37,935 bases of DNA, taken from assembly GCF_001953875.1 (NCBI RefSeq), contig NZ_MQUR01000077.1, positions 1 through 37,935 of the forward strand, read 5' to 3'. Below, piece after piece: positions 7,135 to 15,619 of this stretch. The position numbers and the translations under genes were made by a program. The stretch is from Streptomyces amritsarensis. GTDB lineage: Bacteria > Actinomycetota > Actinomycetes > Streptomycetales > Streptomycetaceae. Positions within the stretch are counted from its first letter, which is position 1, and each line of letters begins with the position of its first letter. The notes under the pieces are model-generated. The model was not told where the DNA came from. It saw only the letters and a list, made by a program, of their open reading frames with translations, and searched no databases.

Positions 7135-8010
7135 TCAGCAGCACTGCCAGGTGAACACGGCCTCCTCGAAGCGGCCCGCCGCCAGGTCGTCCGGGCGGAT
7201 GAGCCAGTACACGGTGCCCGCGTCGCCCCACATCATCTCCGCCGCCCCATCGGTGTCGATCTGCGCGAGCAGCACCCATGCGGCGGCCTCGTCGTCCAGC
7301 CGGGAGTCCTGCCCGGCGGCGTCCGGGCCGAGGACGCCGCGCGCGATCTCCCACTCCACCGGCTCCTGCACGGGCACGGGATGGCCGCCGAGCCGGTGGC
7401 CGGAGCGGCTGGGATGGGTGTCGAGAGCGCGGAGGGCGGAGTCGAAGGGCCGTGCGTTGACCGGGTGTCGGCGCCAGGCGAGGGAGTCGCCGACCTCTCC
7501 GAAGGCTGCGCGGACGTTCGGTGCGTCGGACGTCGGCACGCTCAGTCCCGGCTGCCCGGTGAGCGCCACTTCCGGGTACGGGTCGAGTCCGGCGGGGGCG
7601 GGGTGGCGACGGGTGGGGGTGTCGGCGGGCACGTGCAGTACCCGGGAGCCCGGCCGGGTCTCGGGGTCACTCGGGTAGACCATGCAGTCGTCGTCGTCGA
7701 GGCGTCCGTCGAAGAGGAAGAAGAGGAGGGTTCCGGAGGCGGGCAGGGTGAGGCCGCTGTCGCCGGCCGCCGTGAGGGCCGCGCAGTCGAGGGACATGAG
7801 GTGGGAGAGCGGGCCGTGCCCCTCCCAGTGCGGCCACGGCATGTCGAGGCGCAGGTCGGGCAGGCCCCCGAGCCGTCCCACGGCGGCGCCGTCGCCGGCG
7901 TGCGCCAGCCGCAGGCCGGGCCGGAGCAGGGCGATCCACCGGGCGGCGTCGTCGGGGGAGAGGAGGCGGTGGGCGAGGTCGTGCAGGGCCTCGGCGGGGG
8001 CGTGGGTCAT
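7135..8010 (-). CDS. DUF1963 (YwqG-like) protein
   Basis: A 291-residue protein resembling the DUF1963/YwqG family. Family features include LGGLPDLRLDMPWPHWEGHGPLSHLMSLDC near residues 45-80, the GTLLFFLFDG strand, and a C-terminal LLAQIDTDGAAEMMWGDAGTVYWLI segment that usually ends the domain. The function of the family is unknown; it is cytosolic with no signal peptide. It ends in the unusual sequence TWQCC. ATG 8010 was chosen; an in-frame ATG at 8025 is possible, and neither has a strong ribosome-binding site. Confidence 0.85.
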   Translation of the reverse strand: MTHAPAEALHDLAHRLLSPDDAARWIALLRPGLRLAHAGDGAAVGRLGGLPDLRLDMPWPHWEGHGPLSHLMSLDCAALTAAGDSGLTLPASGTLLFFLFDGRLDDDDCMVYPSDPETRPGSRVLHVPADTPTRRHPAPAGLDPYPEVALTGQPGLSVPTSDAPNVRAAFGEVGDSLAWRRHPVNARPFDSALRALDTHPSRSGHRLGGHPVPVQEPVEWEIARGVLGPDAAGQDSRLDDEAAAWVLLAQIDTDGAAEMMWGDAGTVYWLIRPDDLAAGRFEEAVFTWQCC

Positions 8011-8118
8011 GTGTCGATCATGCATGGGGGCACCGACAGCGCCCGCGGGGCGTCATTGCGGGCGTCCGACGCGCCGCCAATCGACGGGACAGGGGGCTCG
8101 GCATGGAACGATCTCCGC

Positions 8119-8355
8119 ATGACAGAGAGCATGAGCCCGTACATGTCCTCGCCGCGGGTCACCGTCCTGGGGGTGCAGCCCGGCGATCCGCCGTTCCGGA
8201 TCGTCGAGATCGACGGGGAGATGGTCCGCATGGCGACGTCCATGACCGATGTGATCCTGGCTGCCGCGGATGCGGGGATCACCATCCACGACCTCGACGA
8301 TCCGGACACCGTCCGCTGGGTCGGCGGCGGGAAACTCACCTGGCGGCTGCACTAG
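8119..8355 (+). CDS. small hypothetical protein (78 aa)
   Basis: A short ORF starting MTESMSPYMSSPRVTVLG, continuing with GDPPFRIVEIDGEMVRMATS and ending VGGGKLTWRLH. The even mix of hydrophobic and acidic residues reads like a folded domain rather than a GC-frame artefact. No domain is recognised. It is divergent from the DUF1963 gene and convergent with the NlpC/P60 gene. The start has little ribosome-binding site support; Met6 is an alternative. Confidence 0.65.
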   Translation: MTESMSPYMSSPRVTVLGVQPGDPPFRIVEIDGEMVRMATSMTDVILAAADAGITIHDLDDPDTVRWVGGGKLTWRLH

Positions 8356-8473
8356 CAGGTCGCCAAGCCGTGCCGGGCGGTGGCGCGGTGCCGTCGCCCG
8401 CTTCCGGGTCACACGCGCCACCGAGAAGGAATCGGTGACCCGGGTTCGGCCGACGGGCACGCGCGTGCAGGGG

Positions 8474-8501
8474 CGCGCCACCGCCGGGTCGGCGGTGCGC
8501 G
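8474..8501. terminator. possible bidirectional terminator
   Basis: CGCGCCACCGCC (8474-8485) pairs with GGCGGTGCGCG (8491-8501) with a single bulge and a 5-nt loop. It lies between the convergent 78-aa ORF and the NlpC/P60 gene. A second, smaller hairpin (CACCGA/TCGGTG, 8419-8437) lies nearby. Confidence 0.5.
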
Positions 8502-8521
8502 TGAGCGCGGAAGGATGCTGC

Positions 8522-9019
8522 TCAGGTGGCGCGTCCGTAGCGGACCGCTTCGCTCCAGATGCGCTCCAGACGCACTGTCGTGCCGGGGCGGGGAGCGTGC
8601 CAGATCCTGTTGTCGCCGGCGTAGATGCCGACGTGTCCCATGGTCGCCCCTCGGGGGAAGAAGACCAGGTCACCGGCCGTGCGATCGGCCTTGGGGATGT
8701 GGCGGGTGTGCTCGTACTGCTGCTCGGCCGTGCGCGGAAGGCGTTTGCCGGCCTTCTTGAAGGCGTAGAGGGTGAGCCCGGAGCAGTCGAAGCGTTTGGG
8801 GCCTGTGGCGCCGTAGGCGTACGGCGAGCCCTGTTTGGAGGCGGCCACCGCGACGGCCTTCTTGCCGTACGACGGTGCCGCGTGAGCCGGATCCGTGGGG
8901 CCGGCCAGGGCGCCGGCGGCGAGGAGCAGTATGAAGAAGACGGCACGAACTCGGGGGCAACAGCACATCGGAGAAGTGCCCTTGAGGGCCTCTCGGAAGT
9001 CGGTCCTGGAGCAGGACAT
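8522..9019 (-). CDS. secreted NlpC/P60 peptidoglycan endopeptidase
   Basis: A 165-residue exported cysteine peptidase that would cut stem peptides of peptidoglycan. A basic N-terminus, the hydrophobic stretch VRAVFFILLLAAGALAG and an Ala-x-Ala-like cut (AHAAPS) form a signal peptide of about 48 residues. The NlpC/P60 domain follows with catalytic Cys79 (RFDCSGL), His129 (MGHVGIY) and a polar His141 (IWHAPRPG). No LysM or SH3 domain is attached, so it is a minimal enzyme. Start ATG 9019 is preceded by GGAGG at an ideal distance. It is divergent from the transporter-anmK pair, consistent with a shared cell-wall theme. Confidence 0.94.
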   Translation of the reverse strand: MSCSRTDFREALKGTSPMCCCPRVRAVFFILLLAAGALAGPTDPAHAAPSYGKKAVAVAASKQGSPYAYGATGPKRFDCSGLTLYAFKKAGKRLPRTAEQQYEHTRHIPKADRTAGDLVFFPRGATMGHVGIYAGDNRIWHAPRPGTTVRLERIWSEAVRYGRAT

Positions 9020-9303
9020 CGTGACACCTCCGCAATCGGTTGGCAGGCGATGAATTCAGATCAGCGGCCTGGTCCTGTTCTCGGTGGCAGTCGTCTTGGC
9101 TCTGACGGCGGACCAGTTTTCCCGGACCTCCTGCCTCGACCGCATCGGACACGAAGTGATTTGTCCCGATTTTGCGTTCGATTCGAGATGATAGGACTGA
9201 ATGATCTTCGTGTCGGGGTGGTGCGACGGCGGTGCCACCGCCGTTGTGCTGAATCGGCATGCCGACAGGCATCGGCCCGCCGCGGAACGGGCACGCAGCA
9301 CGG
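9020..9303. promoter_or_regulatory. divergent region between NlpC/P60 and transporter
   Basis: 284 bp without a gene, with an AT-richer patch around 9155-9205 likely to hold promoter elements for one or both genes. NlpC/P60 genes in actinobacteria are often preceded by a c-di-AMP (ydaO) riboswitch; I looked for its conserved blocks on the minus strand and do not see a convincing match. Confidence 0.4.
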
Positions 9304-10632
9304 GTGACCACGACCGACCTGCTCCCGGCGCCGCCCCGCGCCGCCGCCCGCCGGGCGCTGCTGGCCGGTTCGGCCGGCAACCTCGTCGAGTGGTACGAGT
9401 TCGGCGTCTACGGCTGCTTCGCCACCGTCATCGCGGCCAACTTCTTCACCCCGCAGGCGGGAACGGGCACGGGGGCGGGAGTCCAGGGCGGCGCCGAAGC
9501 GCTGGTCGCCACGTACGCCTCCTTCGCCCTCGCCTTCTTCTTCCGCCCGGTCGGCGCCCTCCTGTTCGGACGTATCGGCGACCGGTTCGGCCGGCGGCCC
9601 GCCCTCGTCCTCGTCATCGGCCTCATGACGCTCGCCACGACGCTGATCGGCCTCCTGCCCACCCGCGCCGACATCGGCGCCGCGGCCCCCTGGCTGCTCA
9701 CGTTCCTGCGCGTGCTCCAAGGGCTGTCCGCGGGCGGCGAGTTCGGCGGCGCGGTGTCCCTGATGGCGGAGTACGCGCCGCCCGGCCGCCGCGGACTCCA
9801 CGGCGCATGGCAGTCCTTCACCGTCGCCCTCGGCCTGCTGGCGGGGGCCGCCACGGCCGCCGCCCTGGCGACGGCCTTGCCGGCCGCGGCGCTGTACGCG
9901 TGGGGGTGGCGGATCCCGTTCCTGCTGGCCCTGCCCCTCGGGGCGGTCGCGCTGTGGCTGCGTACCGCGCTGGAGGAACCGCCGGCCCCGGCCCCGGTCG
10001 CGGCCGCGGTGACCGACCCGGCCGGGACAACCGGCGTACGGGAGCAGGCCCGTGCCGTCGTCCTCGGCATCGGGCGGATCATGGGCTGGTCGGCAGCCGG
10101 ATACACCTTGCTCGTCGTGCTGCCGTCCCATCTCCAGTCCGCGCTGGGCGCGTCCTTCCGGGACGCCCTGCTGGCCGCCACCCTCGTCAACCTGGGCTTC
10201 GCCGCGTCGATCCTGCCCGCGGGACTGCTCAGCGACCGCATCGGGCGGCGCCCCGTCATGCTCGGCGGTGCGCTCGGGGTGGCCGTACTCGCCATCCCCC
10301 TCCTGCACGTGCTCCAGTCGCCCGGCGCGTCCACACAGGCCAGGATCGCGGCCGTGCTCACGGCGGGCGCGCTGGTCGGCCTGCTCGCCGGACCGGGACC
10401 GGCCATGCTCGCCGAAATGTTCCCAAGGCGAGTCCGCTGCACCGGACTCGGGCTCTCCTACGCCCTCGCCAACGCCGTCTTCTCCGGCTGCGCGGGACTC
10501 CTCATCACCGCACTCACCGCCCGGACCGGAAACACCGCCGTCCCCGCCCACTACGCCGCCGCGGCCTGCGCCCTCAGCGTGCCGGCGCTGCTGACCCTGC
10601 GCGGCAACGACCACCGGGAGCCGCTGCGATGA
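9304..10632 (+). CDS. MFS transporter, metabolite:H+ symporter (MHS) type
   Basis: A 442-residue membrane protein with about 12 predicted segments. The signature FFFRPVGALLFGRIGDRFGRRPAL is typical of the MHS subfamily (ProP, ShiA, KgtP and relatives), proton symporters for organic acids, betaines and similar metabolites. The early segment GSAGNLVEWYEFGVYG and the later LSDRIGRRPVML repeat agree. The stop overlaps the anmK start (ATGA at 10629-10632), so the two are translationally coupled. This suggests that the imported solute is a cell-wall fragment or a related sugar acid. GTG 9304 was chosen as start; ATG 9259 is in frame but has no better ribosome-binding site. Confidence 0.9.
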   Translation: MTTTDLLPAPPRAAARRALLAGSAGNLVEWYEFGVYGCFATVIAANFFTPQAGTGTGAGVQGGAEALVATYASFALAFFFRPVGALLFGRIGDRFGRRPALVLVIGLMTLATTLIGLLPTRADIGAAAPWLLTFLRVLQGLSAGGEFGGAVSLMAEYAPPGRRGLHGAWQSFTVALGLLAGAATAAALATALPAAALYAWGWRIPFLLALPLGAVALWLRTALEEPPAPAPVAAAVTDPAGTTGVREQARAVVLGIGRIMGWSAAGYTLLVVLPSHLQSALGASFRDALLAATLVNLGFAASILPAGLLSDRIGRRPVMLGGALGVAVLAIPLLHVLQSPGASTQARIAAVLTAGALVGLLAGPGPAMLAEMFPRRVRCTGLGLSYALANAVFSGCAGLLITALTARTGNTAVPAHYAAAACALSVPALLTLRGNDHREPLR

Positions 10633-11840
10633 GGGTGATCGGCCTGATGTCCGGGACCTCGTACGACGCCGTGGACGCCGCCGCCTGCGACCTCGCGCAC
10701 CGGCCGGGGGAGGACGGCGTGCTGCACCTCACCCCGCTGGGCATGGTCAGCGAGCCGTACCCGGAGTCCTTGCGGGCCGAGCTCGCCGCGGCCCTGCCGC
10801 CCGCCCGCACCACACTCGCCGACGTGTGCCGGCTCGACACCCGCATCGGGCAGGCGTTCGGGCGGCTCGCCGTCCGGGCCGACCGCGAACTCTGCCGTGG
10901 AAAAGCCGAGTTGGTGGCCTCGCACGGGCAGACCGTGTACCACTGGGCGGCGGACGGACAGGTACACGGAACCCTCCAGCTCGGCGAACCGGCCTGGATC
11001 GCCGAGGCCAGCGGCCGCCCGGTCGTCTCCGACTTCCGTCCGCGCGACGTCGCGGCCGGCGGACAGGGCGCCCCACTGGTCAGCCTGATCGACCTGATGC
11101 TGCTGCGCGGACGCCCCGGCGTACCGGCCGCCCTGAACATCGGCGGGATCGCCAACGTCACCGTCGTGCCCGGGCACGCGGACCCCGTGGCCTTCGACAC
11201 CGGCCCCGGCAACGCGCTGATCGACGCCGCCGTACGCCAACTCACCGGCGGCCGCCTCGCGTACGACGAGGACGGTGCGCTCGCGGCCGCGGGACGCGTG
11301 CACGAGGGCCTGCTGCGGCGCATGCTCACCGAGCCCTATTACCGGCTGCCCGCACCGCGGACGACCGGCAAGGAACTCTTCCACGAGGGGTATCTCCAGG
11401 CCCGCATCGCGGAGTTCGGTCAGATCGCGCCCCAGGACCTGCTCGCCACGCTCACCCGCCTCACCGCCCGGACCGTCGCCGACGCGCTGCGGCCACTGGG
11501 TGCCACGGAGGTCTTCGCCTCGGGAGGCGGTGTGCGCAACCCGACGCTCACGGCGATGCTCCGTGCCGAGCTGGCCGGAACGCCCCTGCGCACCTCGGAG
11601 GAGCTCGGCCTGCCGGCCGCGGCCAAGGAAGCGTACGCGTTCGCCGTGCTCGGATACCTCACCCTGCACGGACTCCCGGGCAACGCCCCCGGCTGCACCG
11701 GCGCCGCGGGTCCCCGCATTCTGGGGTCGATCACCCCGGGCCGCCGGCCGCTCCGGCTGCCCGCGCCGCCGCCGGGCGCCCCGCGCTCCCTCTCCGTACG
11801 GGCGGACGGGCCCGGCGTGCGTCCGTCCGCGCTCCGATAG
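10629..11840 (+). CDS. anmK: anhydro-N-acetylmuramic acid kinase
   Basis: A 403-residue ASKHA-fold kinase that opens and phosphorylates 1,6-anhydro-MurNAc to MurNAc-6-phosphate in peptidoglycan recycling. The N-terminal phosphate loop GLMSGTSYDAVDAA, the VASHGQTVYHW motif, SDFRPRDVAAGGQGAPL, the LNIGGIANVTV segment and FDTGPGNALIDA are all family hallmarks. The C-terminal ATP-site motif FASGGGVRNPTL is present. About 35 Pro/Arg-rich residues extend past the usual end. It overlaps the transporter stop by 4 bp. No murQ etherase, the next enzyme of the pathway, is in this window. Confidence 0.95.
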   Translation: MRVIGLMSGTSYDAVDAAACDLAHRPGEDGVLHLTPLGMVSEPYPESLRAELAAALPPARTTLADVCRLDTRIGQAFGRLAVRADRELCRGKAELVASHGQTVYHWAADGQVHGTLQLGEPAWIAEASGRPVVSDFRPRDVAAGGQGAPLVSLIDLMLLRGRPGVPAALNIGGIANVTVVPGHADPVAFDTGPGNALIDAAVRQLTGGRLAYDEDGALAAAGRVHEGLLRRMLTEPYYRLPAPRTTGKELFHEGYLQARIAEFGQIAPQDLLATLTRLTARTVADALRPLGATEVFASGGGVRNPTLTAMLRAELAGTPLRTSEELGLPAAAKEAYAFAVLGYLTLHGLPGNAPGCTGAAGPRILGSITPGRRPLRLPAPPPGAPRSLSVRADGPGVRPSALR

Positions 11841-11927
11841 GGCCCTTCGGCCAGTGCCCGGCAGCCCCGGACCGCGGCCGCCACCGCGGCAAACCGGTCG
11901 TCCCCGACGCGCTGCCCGCGCCCCGCC

Positions 11928-12428
11928 CTATCCACCCACGATCTTGCGGACGTTCTCGATGCTGCCGCAGTCCGACGCGAGCTGCTTCTCCCGCTCCCGC
12001 AGGAAGGCGGCCCCCAGCTCGGCCCGGCGCTCGTCGGGGACGTTCTCCCGGGCGCCGTTGAGGATGGTCCGCTCCTCCTCGTCCAGATGGTGGGTGACCG
12101 CCTTGACCAAATCCTCCAGGCGCTCGTCCCACTCCTCGGAGCCGACGTCGTCCACCTCCAGGAGCTTCAGCAGCGCCTCGTTGCCCTCGGCGTGCTCCTC
12201 CTCGCCGTGCTCCACCTCGTCGTCGTCGATGTCCCTGAAACGCTTGAGCGCGCCGTAGACCTCGGCCTCCTCGGCCTCACCGTGCGCGATGAGCAGCGCC
12301 GAGAACTCCTCCCGCGCGGCCCGGCGGTCTGCCTCGACGCTCCGCATCCGGCGGAACAGCTCCTCCATCGCCCGGTGGTCCTTGAGGATCACCGCGACCA
12401 CGTCCTGGTCCTTGACTTCGCCCGCCAT
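11928..12428 (-). CDS. hemerythrin-like HHE domain protein
   Basis: A 166-residue four-helix-bundle protein of the hemerythrin/HHE cation-binding type. The iron ligands expected for the family appear as LKDHRAMEELF, IAHGEAEEAEVY, EHGEEEHAEGNEALL and VTHHLDEEERTIL. The family binds oxygen, NO or iron and is often linked to redox stress. It is very acidic and cytosolic. Start ATG 12428 was chosen because GAGGAGG precedes it by 8 nt; an in-frame start at 12461 would add 11 residues. It is divergent from the secreted serine hydrolase gene. Confidence 0.9.
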   Translation of the reverse strand: MAGEVKDQDVVAVILKDHRAMEELFRRMRSVEADRRAAREEFSALLIAHGEAEEAEVYGALKRFRDIDDDEVEHGEEEHAEGNEALLKLLEVDDVGSEEWDERLEDLVKAVTHHLDEEERTILNGARENVPDERRAELGAAFLREREKQLASDCGSIENVRKIVGG

Positions 12429-12672
12429 GCGACACGCCTCCTCGATCGGGGTTACCGTCACCCGGCGCTTGCTCGCTCGCCGGCGCCTGAAACCTCCCCG
12501 CCCCCGGCCACCGGGCGGGAGCAGCGGTGCCGGCCACCGCCGACACCGAGGGAGCCCGCCGGGGCCGGATGGGCCACGGCACGCCCGCGCGCGGCCGTGT
12601 CTGCGCCGTCGGCGCCGACCCCCCTGCCATCGTGGGCCACCGCGCTCCGTGTCTCCCTCTGGAGGTTCCGCC

Positions 12673-13869
12673 GTGTCCCCACGCCCCTACGGCCACGCCC
12701 GCCGGATCCGCCCGTCGCTGCGCCTGGCCGCCGCCACCGCCGTGTGCGGCGCCCTGCTCGCCGCCTCCGTACTGCCCGCGCAGGCGGCGGACCGCAACCC
12801 GCCACCGGACCCCGCAGCGGCCCTGCGCCAAGAGCTGCGCGAACTGGTCGAGCGCCCGGACGGGCCCCCCGGTGTCATCGCCGTCCTGCGCGACGGCGAC
12901 CGCAGCGAGGTCTACCGCGCCGGTGTGGCCGACGTGGAGAGCGGCAGGCCGCCCAGCGCGACCGACCACATGCGGATCGCCAGCGTCGCCAAGGCCTTCA
13001 GCGGAGCGGTGGCCCTGAGCCTCGTCGACCGCGGCCGGCTGAGCCTGGACGCCACGATCGGCGAGGTGCTGCCCGACCAGCCGGACCAGTGGCACGAGGT
13101 GACACTGCGCCAACTCCTCAACCACACCAGCGGACTGCCCGACTACTCGGCCTCGCAGGGGTTCATCGACATCGTCTCCGAGAACCCCCGCCACCACTTC
13201 GACTCCCGGCACCTGCTGGACTTCGTCGCCGAGGAAGACCTCGAATTCGAGCCGGGCAGCCGCTACCAGTACTCCAATTCCGACAACATCGCCGTCGCCC
13301 TCATGGCCGAGGCCGCCACCGGACGCCGGTACGAGACGCTGCTGCGCGAGCTGGTGTACCGGCCGCTGGGCCTGACCGCCACCAGCCTGCCCCAGGGCTA
13401 CCGGCTTCCCGAGCCCTTCCTCCACGGCTACCAGATCGACCCGCAGGAGGGACCCGTGGACGTCAGCGAGGCCGTGAGCGCCTCGGGAGCCTGGGCGGCA
13501 GGCGGCATCGTCTCCACGCCCGAGGACCTGACCGCCTTCATCCGGGGCTACGCCGGCGGCGCCCTCGTCTCGGAACGCACCCGCCACGAGCAGTTCCGCT
13601 TCATCCCCGGCGCGCTGTCCCAGCCCCCCGGCCCCGGCCGCACCGACGCGGGCCTGGCCATCTACCGCTACACCACCCGCTGCGGCACCGTCTACGGCCA
13701 CACCGGCAACACACCCGGCTACACGCAGCTCGCGGCCGCCACGGCGGACGGAAAGCGCTCGCTGACCTTCTCGATCACCACCCAGACGTCCCTGACCAAC
13801 AACCCCGAGCTGCTCGCGCGGGTCCGGCAGGTCCAGGAGGACTTCGTCTGCGCCCTGCTGCGCGGGTGA
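12673..13869 (+). CDS. secreted serine hydrolase, class C beta-lactamase/D-Ala-D-Ala carboxypeptidase family
   Basis: A 398-residue exported serine hydrolase (peptidase S12 type). A signal peptide is clear: Arg-rich N-terminus, hydrophobic core and cleavage after AQA near residue 39. Active-site motifs are Ser104-x-x-Lys107 (ASVAKAFSG), Tyr200-Ser-Asn202 (YQYSNSDN) and GHTGNTPGY near residue 340. LLNHTSGLPDYS is also typical. It probably acts on D-amino-acid peptides or esters outside the cell; family members range from carboxypeptidases to esterases. GTG 12673 follows GGAGG 7 nt upstream. A strong hairpin follows the stop. Neighbouring anmK and NlpC/P60 genes fit a wall-related role. Confidence 0.92.
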   Translation: MSPRPYGHARRIRPSLRLAAATAVCGALLAASVLPAQAADRNPPPDPAAALRQELRELVERPDGPPGVIAVLRDGDRSEVYRAGVADVESGRPPSATDHMRIASVAKAFSGAVALSLVDRGRLSLDATIGEVLPDQPDQWHEVTLRQLLNHTSGLPDYSASQGFIDIVSENPRHHFDSRHLLDFVAEEDLEFEPGSRYQYSNSDNIAVALMAEAATGRRYETLLRELVYRPLGLTATSLPQGYRLPEPFLHGYQIDPQEGPVDVSEAVSASGAWAAGGIVSTPEDLTAFIRGYAGGALVSERTRHEQFRFIPGALSQPPGPGRTDAGLAIYRYTTRCGTVYGHTGNTPGYTQLAAATADGKRSLTFSITTQTSLTNNPELLARVRQVQEDFVCALLRG

Positions 13870-13877
13870 CCACGGCC

Positions 13878-13912
13878 GGCGCGCAGGGCCGCGCGGCCCG
13901 GCCCTGCGCGCC
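13878..13912 (+). terminator. hairpin terminator after serine hydrolase
   Basis: A perfect 14-bp stem (arms 13878-13891 and 13899-13912, loop CGCGGCC) starts 8 bp after the stop. No T-run follows. Confidence 0.75.
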
Positions 13913-14019
13913 CGCCACCCAGGCGGCGTAACCTGGTCGGACCGCCACTTCACGCGCGCGCCGGGACCGCGGTGCGCACCCCCGTACACCCCGCCGCGAA
14001 CGATCGAGGGAGGCGGCGA

Positions 14020-15552
14020 GTGACCGATCCCTTCGGCTTCCTCAGGATCCCCCGCGAGCCCGTCCCGGCCCGGCCCGTCGAGGAACGGCTCGGCGACTGG
14101 CGCGAGGTCCACGCCGGCCAGGCCCTGCTCCCGCTCGTCTCCCGGCAGGCCGACCGCTGCATGGACTGCGGGATCCCGTTCTGCCACACCGGCTGCCCCC
14201 TGGGGAACCTCATACCCGAGTGGAACGCCTACGCCGCCCACGCCGACTGGCGGGCGGCCTACGAGCGGCTGCACGCGACCGACAACTTCCCCGAGGCCAC
14301 CGGCAGGCTCTGCCCCGCTCCCTGCGAGGACGCCTGCGTCCTCACGATCAACGCCGACGCGGTGACCATCAAGAACGTCGAGCAGGCCATCGTGGACGAG
14401 GGGCTGCGCCGCGGCTACATGGTGCCGAGTCCGCCGGAGCGGCACAGCGGCAAGACCGTGGCCGTCATCGGCTCCGGTCCGGCCGGCCTGGCCGCCGCAC
14501 AGCAGCTGACCCGCGCCGGGCACGCGGTCACGGTCCACGAGCGGGCCGACCGGATCGGCGGCCTGCTGCGCTACGGCATACCCGAGTTCAAGATGGAGAA
14601 GGCGCACCTGGACCGCCGCATCGAACAGATGCGGGCCGAGGGCACGGTGTTCGTCACAGGACACGATGTCGGCGGAGCCGACGGCACGGTCCCGGCAGCA
14701 GCGGCCGACGCCGCCGCGTTGCGCCGCCGGTGCGACGCCGTCGTCGTCGCGATCGGAGCCGGCGAGCGCAGGGAACTGCCGGTCCCCGGCCGCGAGCTCC
14801 ACGGCATCCACCAGGCCATGGAGTACCTGACCTGCGCCAATCGGGTACGCGAGGGCGACTGGTCCGCCTCGCCCATCACCGCCGAAGGCCGGCACGTGGT
14901 CATCGTCGGAGGCGGCGACACCGGCTCCGACTGCATGGGGACGGCCCTACGGCAGGGCGCGATCTCCGTCGTCCAGCTCGACATCAACCCGGAGCCCGGC
15001 CCGGGACGCACCGACGACGAACCCTGGCCCGTGTACCCGAAGACGTACCGGATCTCCCACGCCCACGACGAGGCCCGCGGGCGCGGGGGCCGCGACCCCC
15101 GGCTGTTCGCCTGCGCCACCCTGCGCTTCGAGGGCGACGCCGCGGGCCGGGTACGGGCCCTGCACCTGAGCGCCGTCGAACCGGTGGGCCGCAGCCCCGT
15201 GGCGGGCACGGAGCGGGTCGTGCCCGCCGGGCTGGTCCTGCTCGCCCTCGGCTTCTCCGGCCCCGAGCGGGCCGGCGGCCTGCGCGAGCAGTTGGGCCTG
15301 GAGTACGACGAGCGCGGCAACTACGCGCGGGACGCCGGTTTCGCCGCGAGCGGCGGGCGGGCACCCGGGGTGTTCGTCGCGGGCGACGCGGGCCGCGGGC
15401 AGTCGCTCGTCGTGTGGGCCATCGCCGAGGGCCGGGCGGCGGCCGCCGCGGTGGACCGCTACCTCACCGGCTCCACATCCCTGCCGGCCCCGGTCGCCGC
15501 CCACGACCGGCCGATGACGGCCCTGGGCCGCATGCGCTACGGGTACTTCTGA
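14020..15552 (+). CDS. gltD: glutamate synthase small subunit-like NADPH oxidoreductase
   Basis: A 510-residue flavoprotein matching GltD, which passes electrons from NADPH through FAD and iron-sulfur centres to the large glutamate synthase subunit. The N-terminal iron-sulfur cysteine clusters are intact (RCMDCGIPFCHTGCPLGN and RLCPAPCEDACV). An FAD Rossmann motif (VIGSGPAGLAAAQQL) and an NADPH motif (VIVGGGDTGSDCMG) follow, and LFVAGD-like VFVAGDAGRGQS closes the FAD site. Start GTG 14020 follows a GAGGGAGG sequence. No gltB is adjacent; a large-subunit partner would have to be elsewhere, or this paralogue serves another enzyme. It ends convergent with gap. Confidence 0.9.
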   Translation: MTDPFGFLRIPREPVPARPVEERLGDWREVHAGQALLPLVSRQADRCMDCGIPFCHTGCPLGNLIPEWNAYAAHADWRAAYERLHATDNFPEATGRLCPAPCEDACVLTINADAVTIKNVEQAIVDEGLRRGYMVPSPPERHSGKTVAVIGSGPAGLAAAQQLTRAGHAVTVHERADRIGGLLRYGIPEFKMEKAHLDRRIEQMRAEGTVFVTGHDVGGADGTVPAAAADAAALRRRCDAVVVAIGAGERRELPVPGRELHGIHQAMEYLTCANRVREGDWSASPITAEGRHVVIVGGGDTGSDCMGTALRQGAISVVQLDINPEPGPGRTDDEPWPVYPKTYRISHAHDEARGRGGRDPRLFACATLRFEGDAAGRVRALHLSAVEPVGRSPVAGTERVVPAGLVLLALGFSGPERAGGLREQLGLEYDERGNYARDAGFAASGGRAPGVFVAGDAGRGQSLVVWAIAEGRAAAAAVDRYLTGSTSLPAPVAAHDRPMTALGRMRYGYF

Positions 15553-15560
15553 GAACGGCA

Positions 15561-15593
15561 CGCTCCGGCCGGCCCGTGGGGCCGGCCGGAGCG
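15561..15593. terminator. bidirectional terminator between gltD and gap
   Basis: A perfect 15-bp inverted repeat (arms 15561-15575 and 15579-15593, loop GTG) lies centrally in the 67-bp gap between two convergent genes. Confidence 0.8.
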
Positions 15594-15619
15594 CGGGTCA
15601 CTGACGGCGGGGCGGCTGC

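Noticed and set aside
9020..9200. c-di-AMP riboswitch before the NlpC/P60 gene
   Set aside because: Expected from genes of this type, but the conserved sequence blocks were not found by eye. A covariance-model search would settle it.
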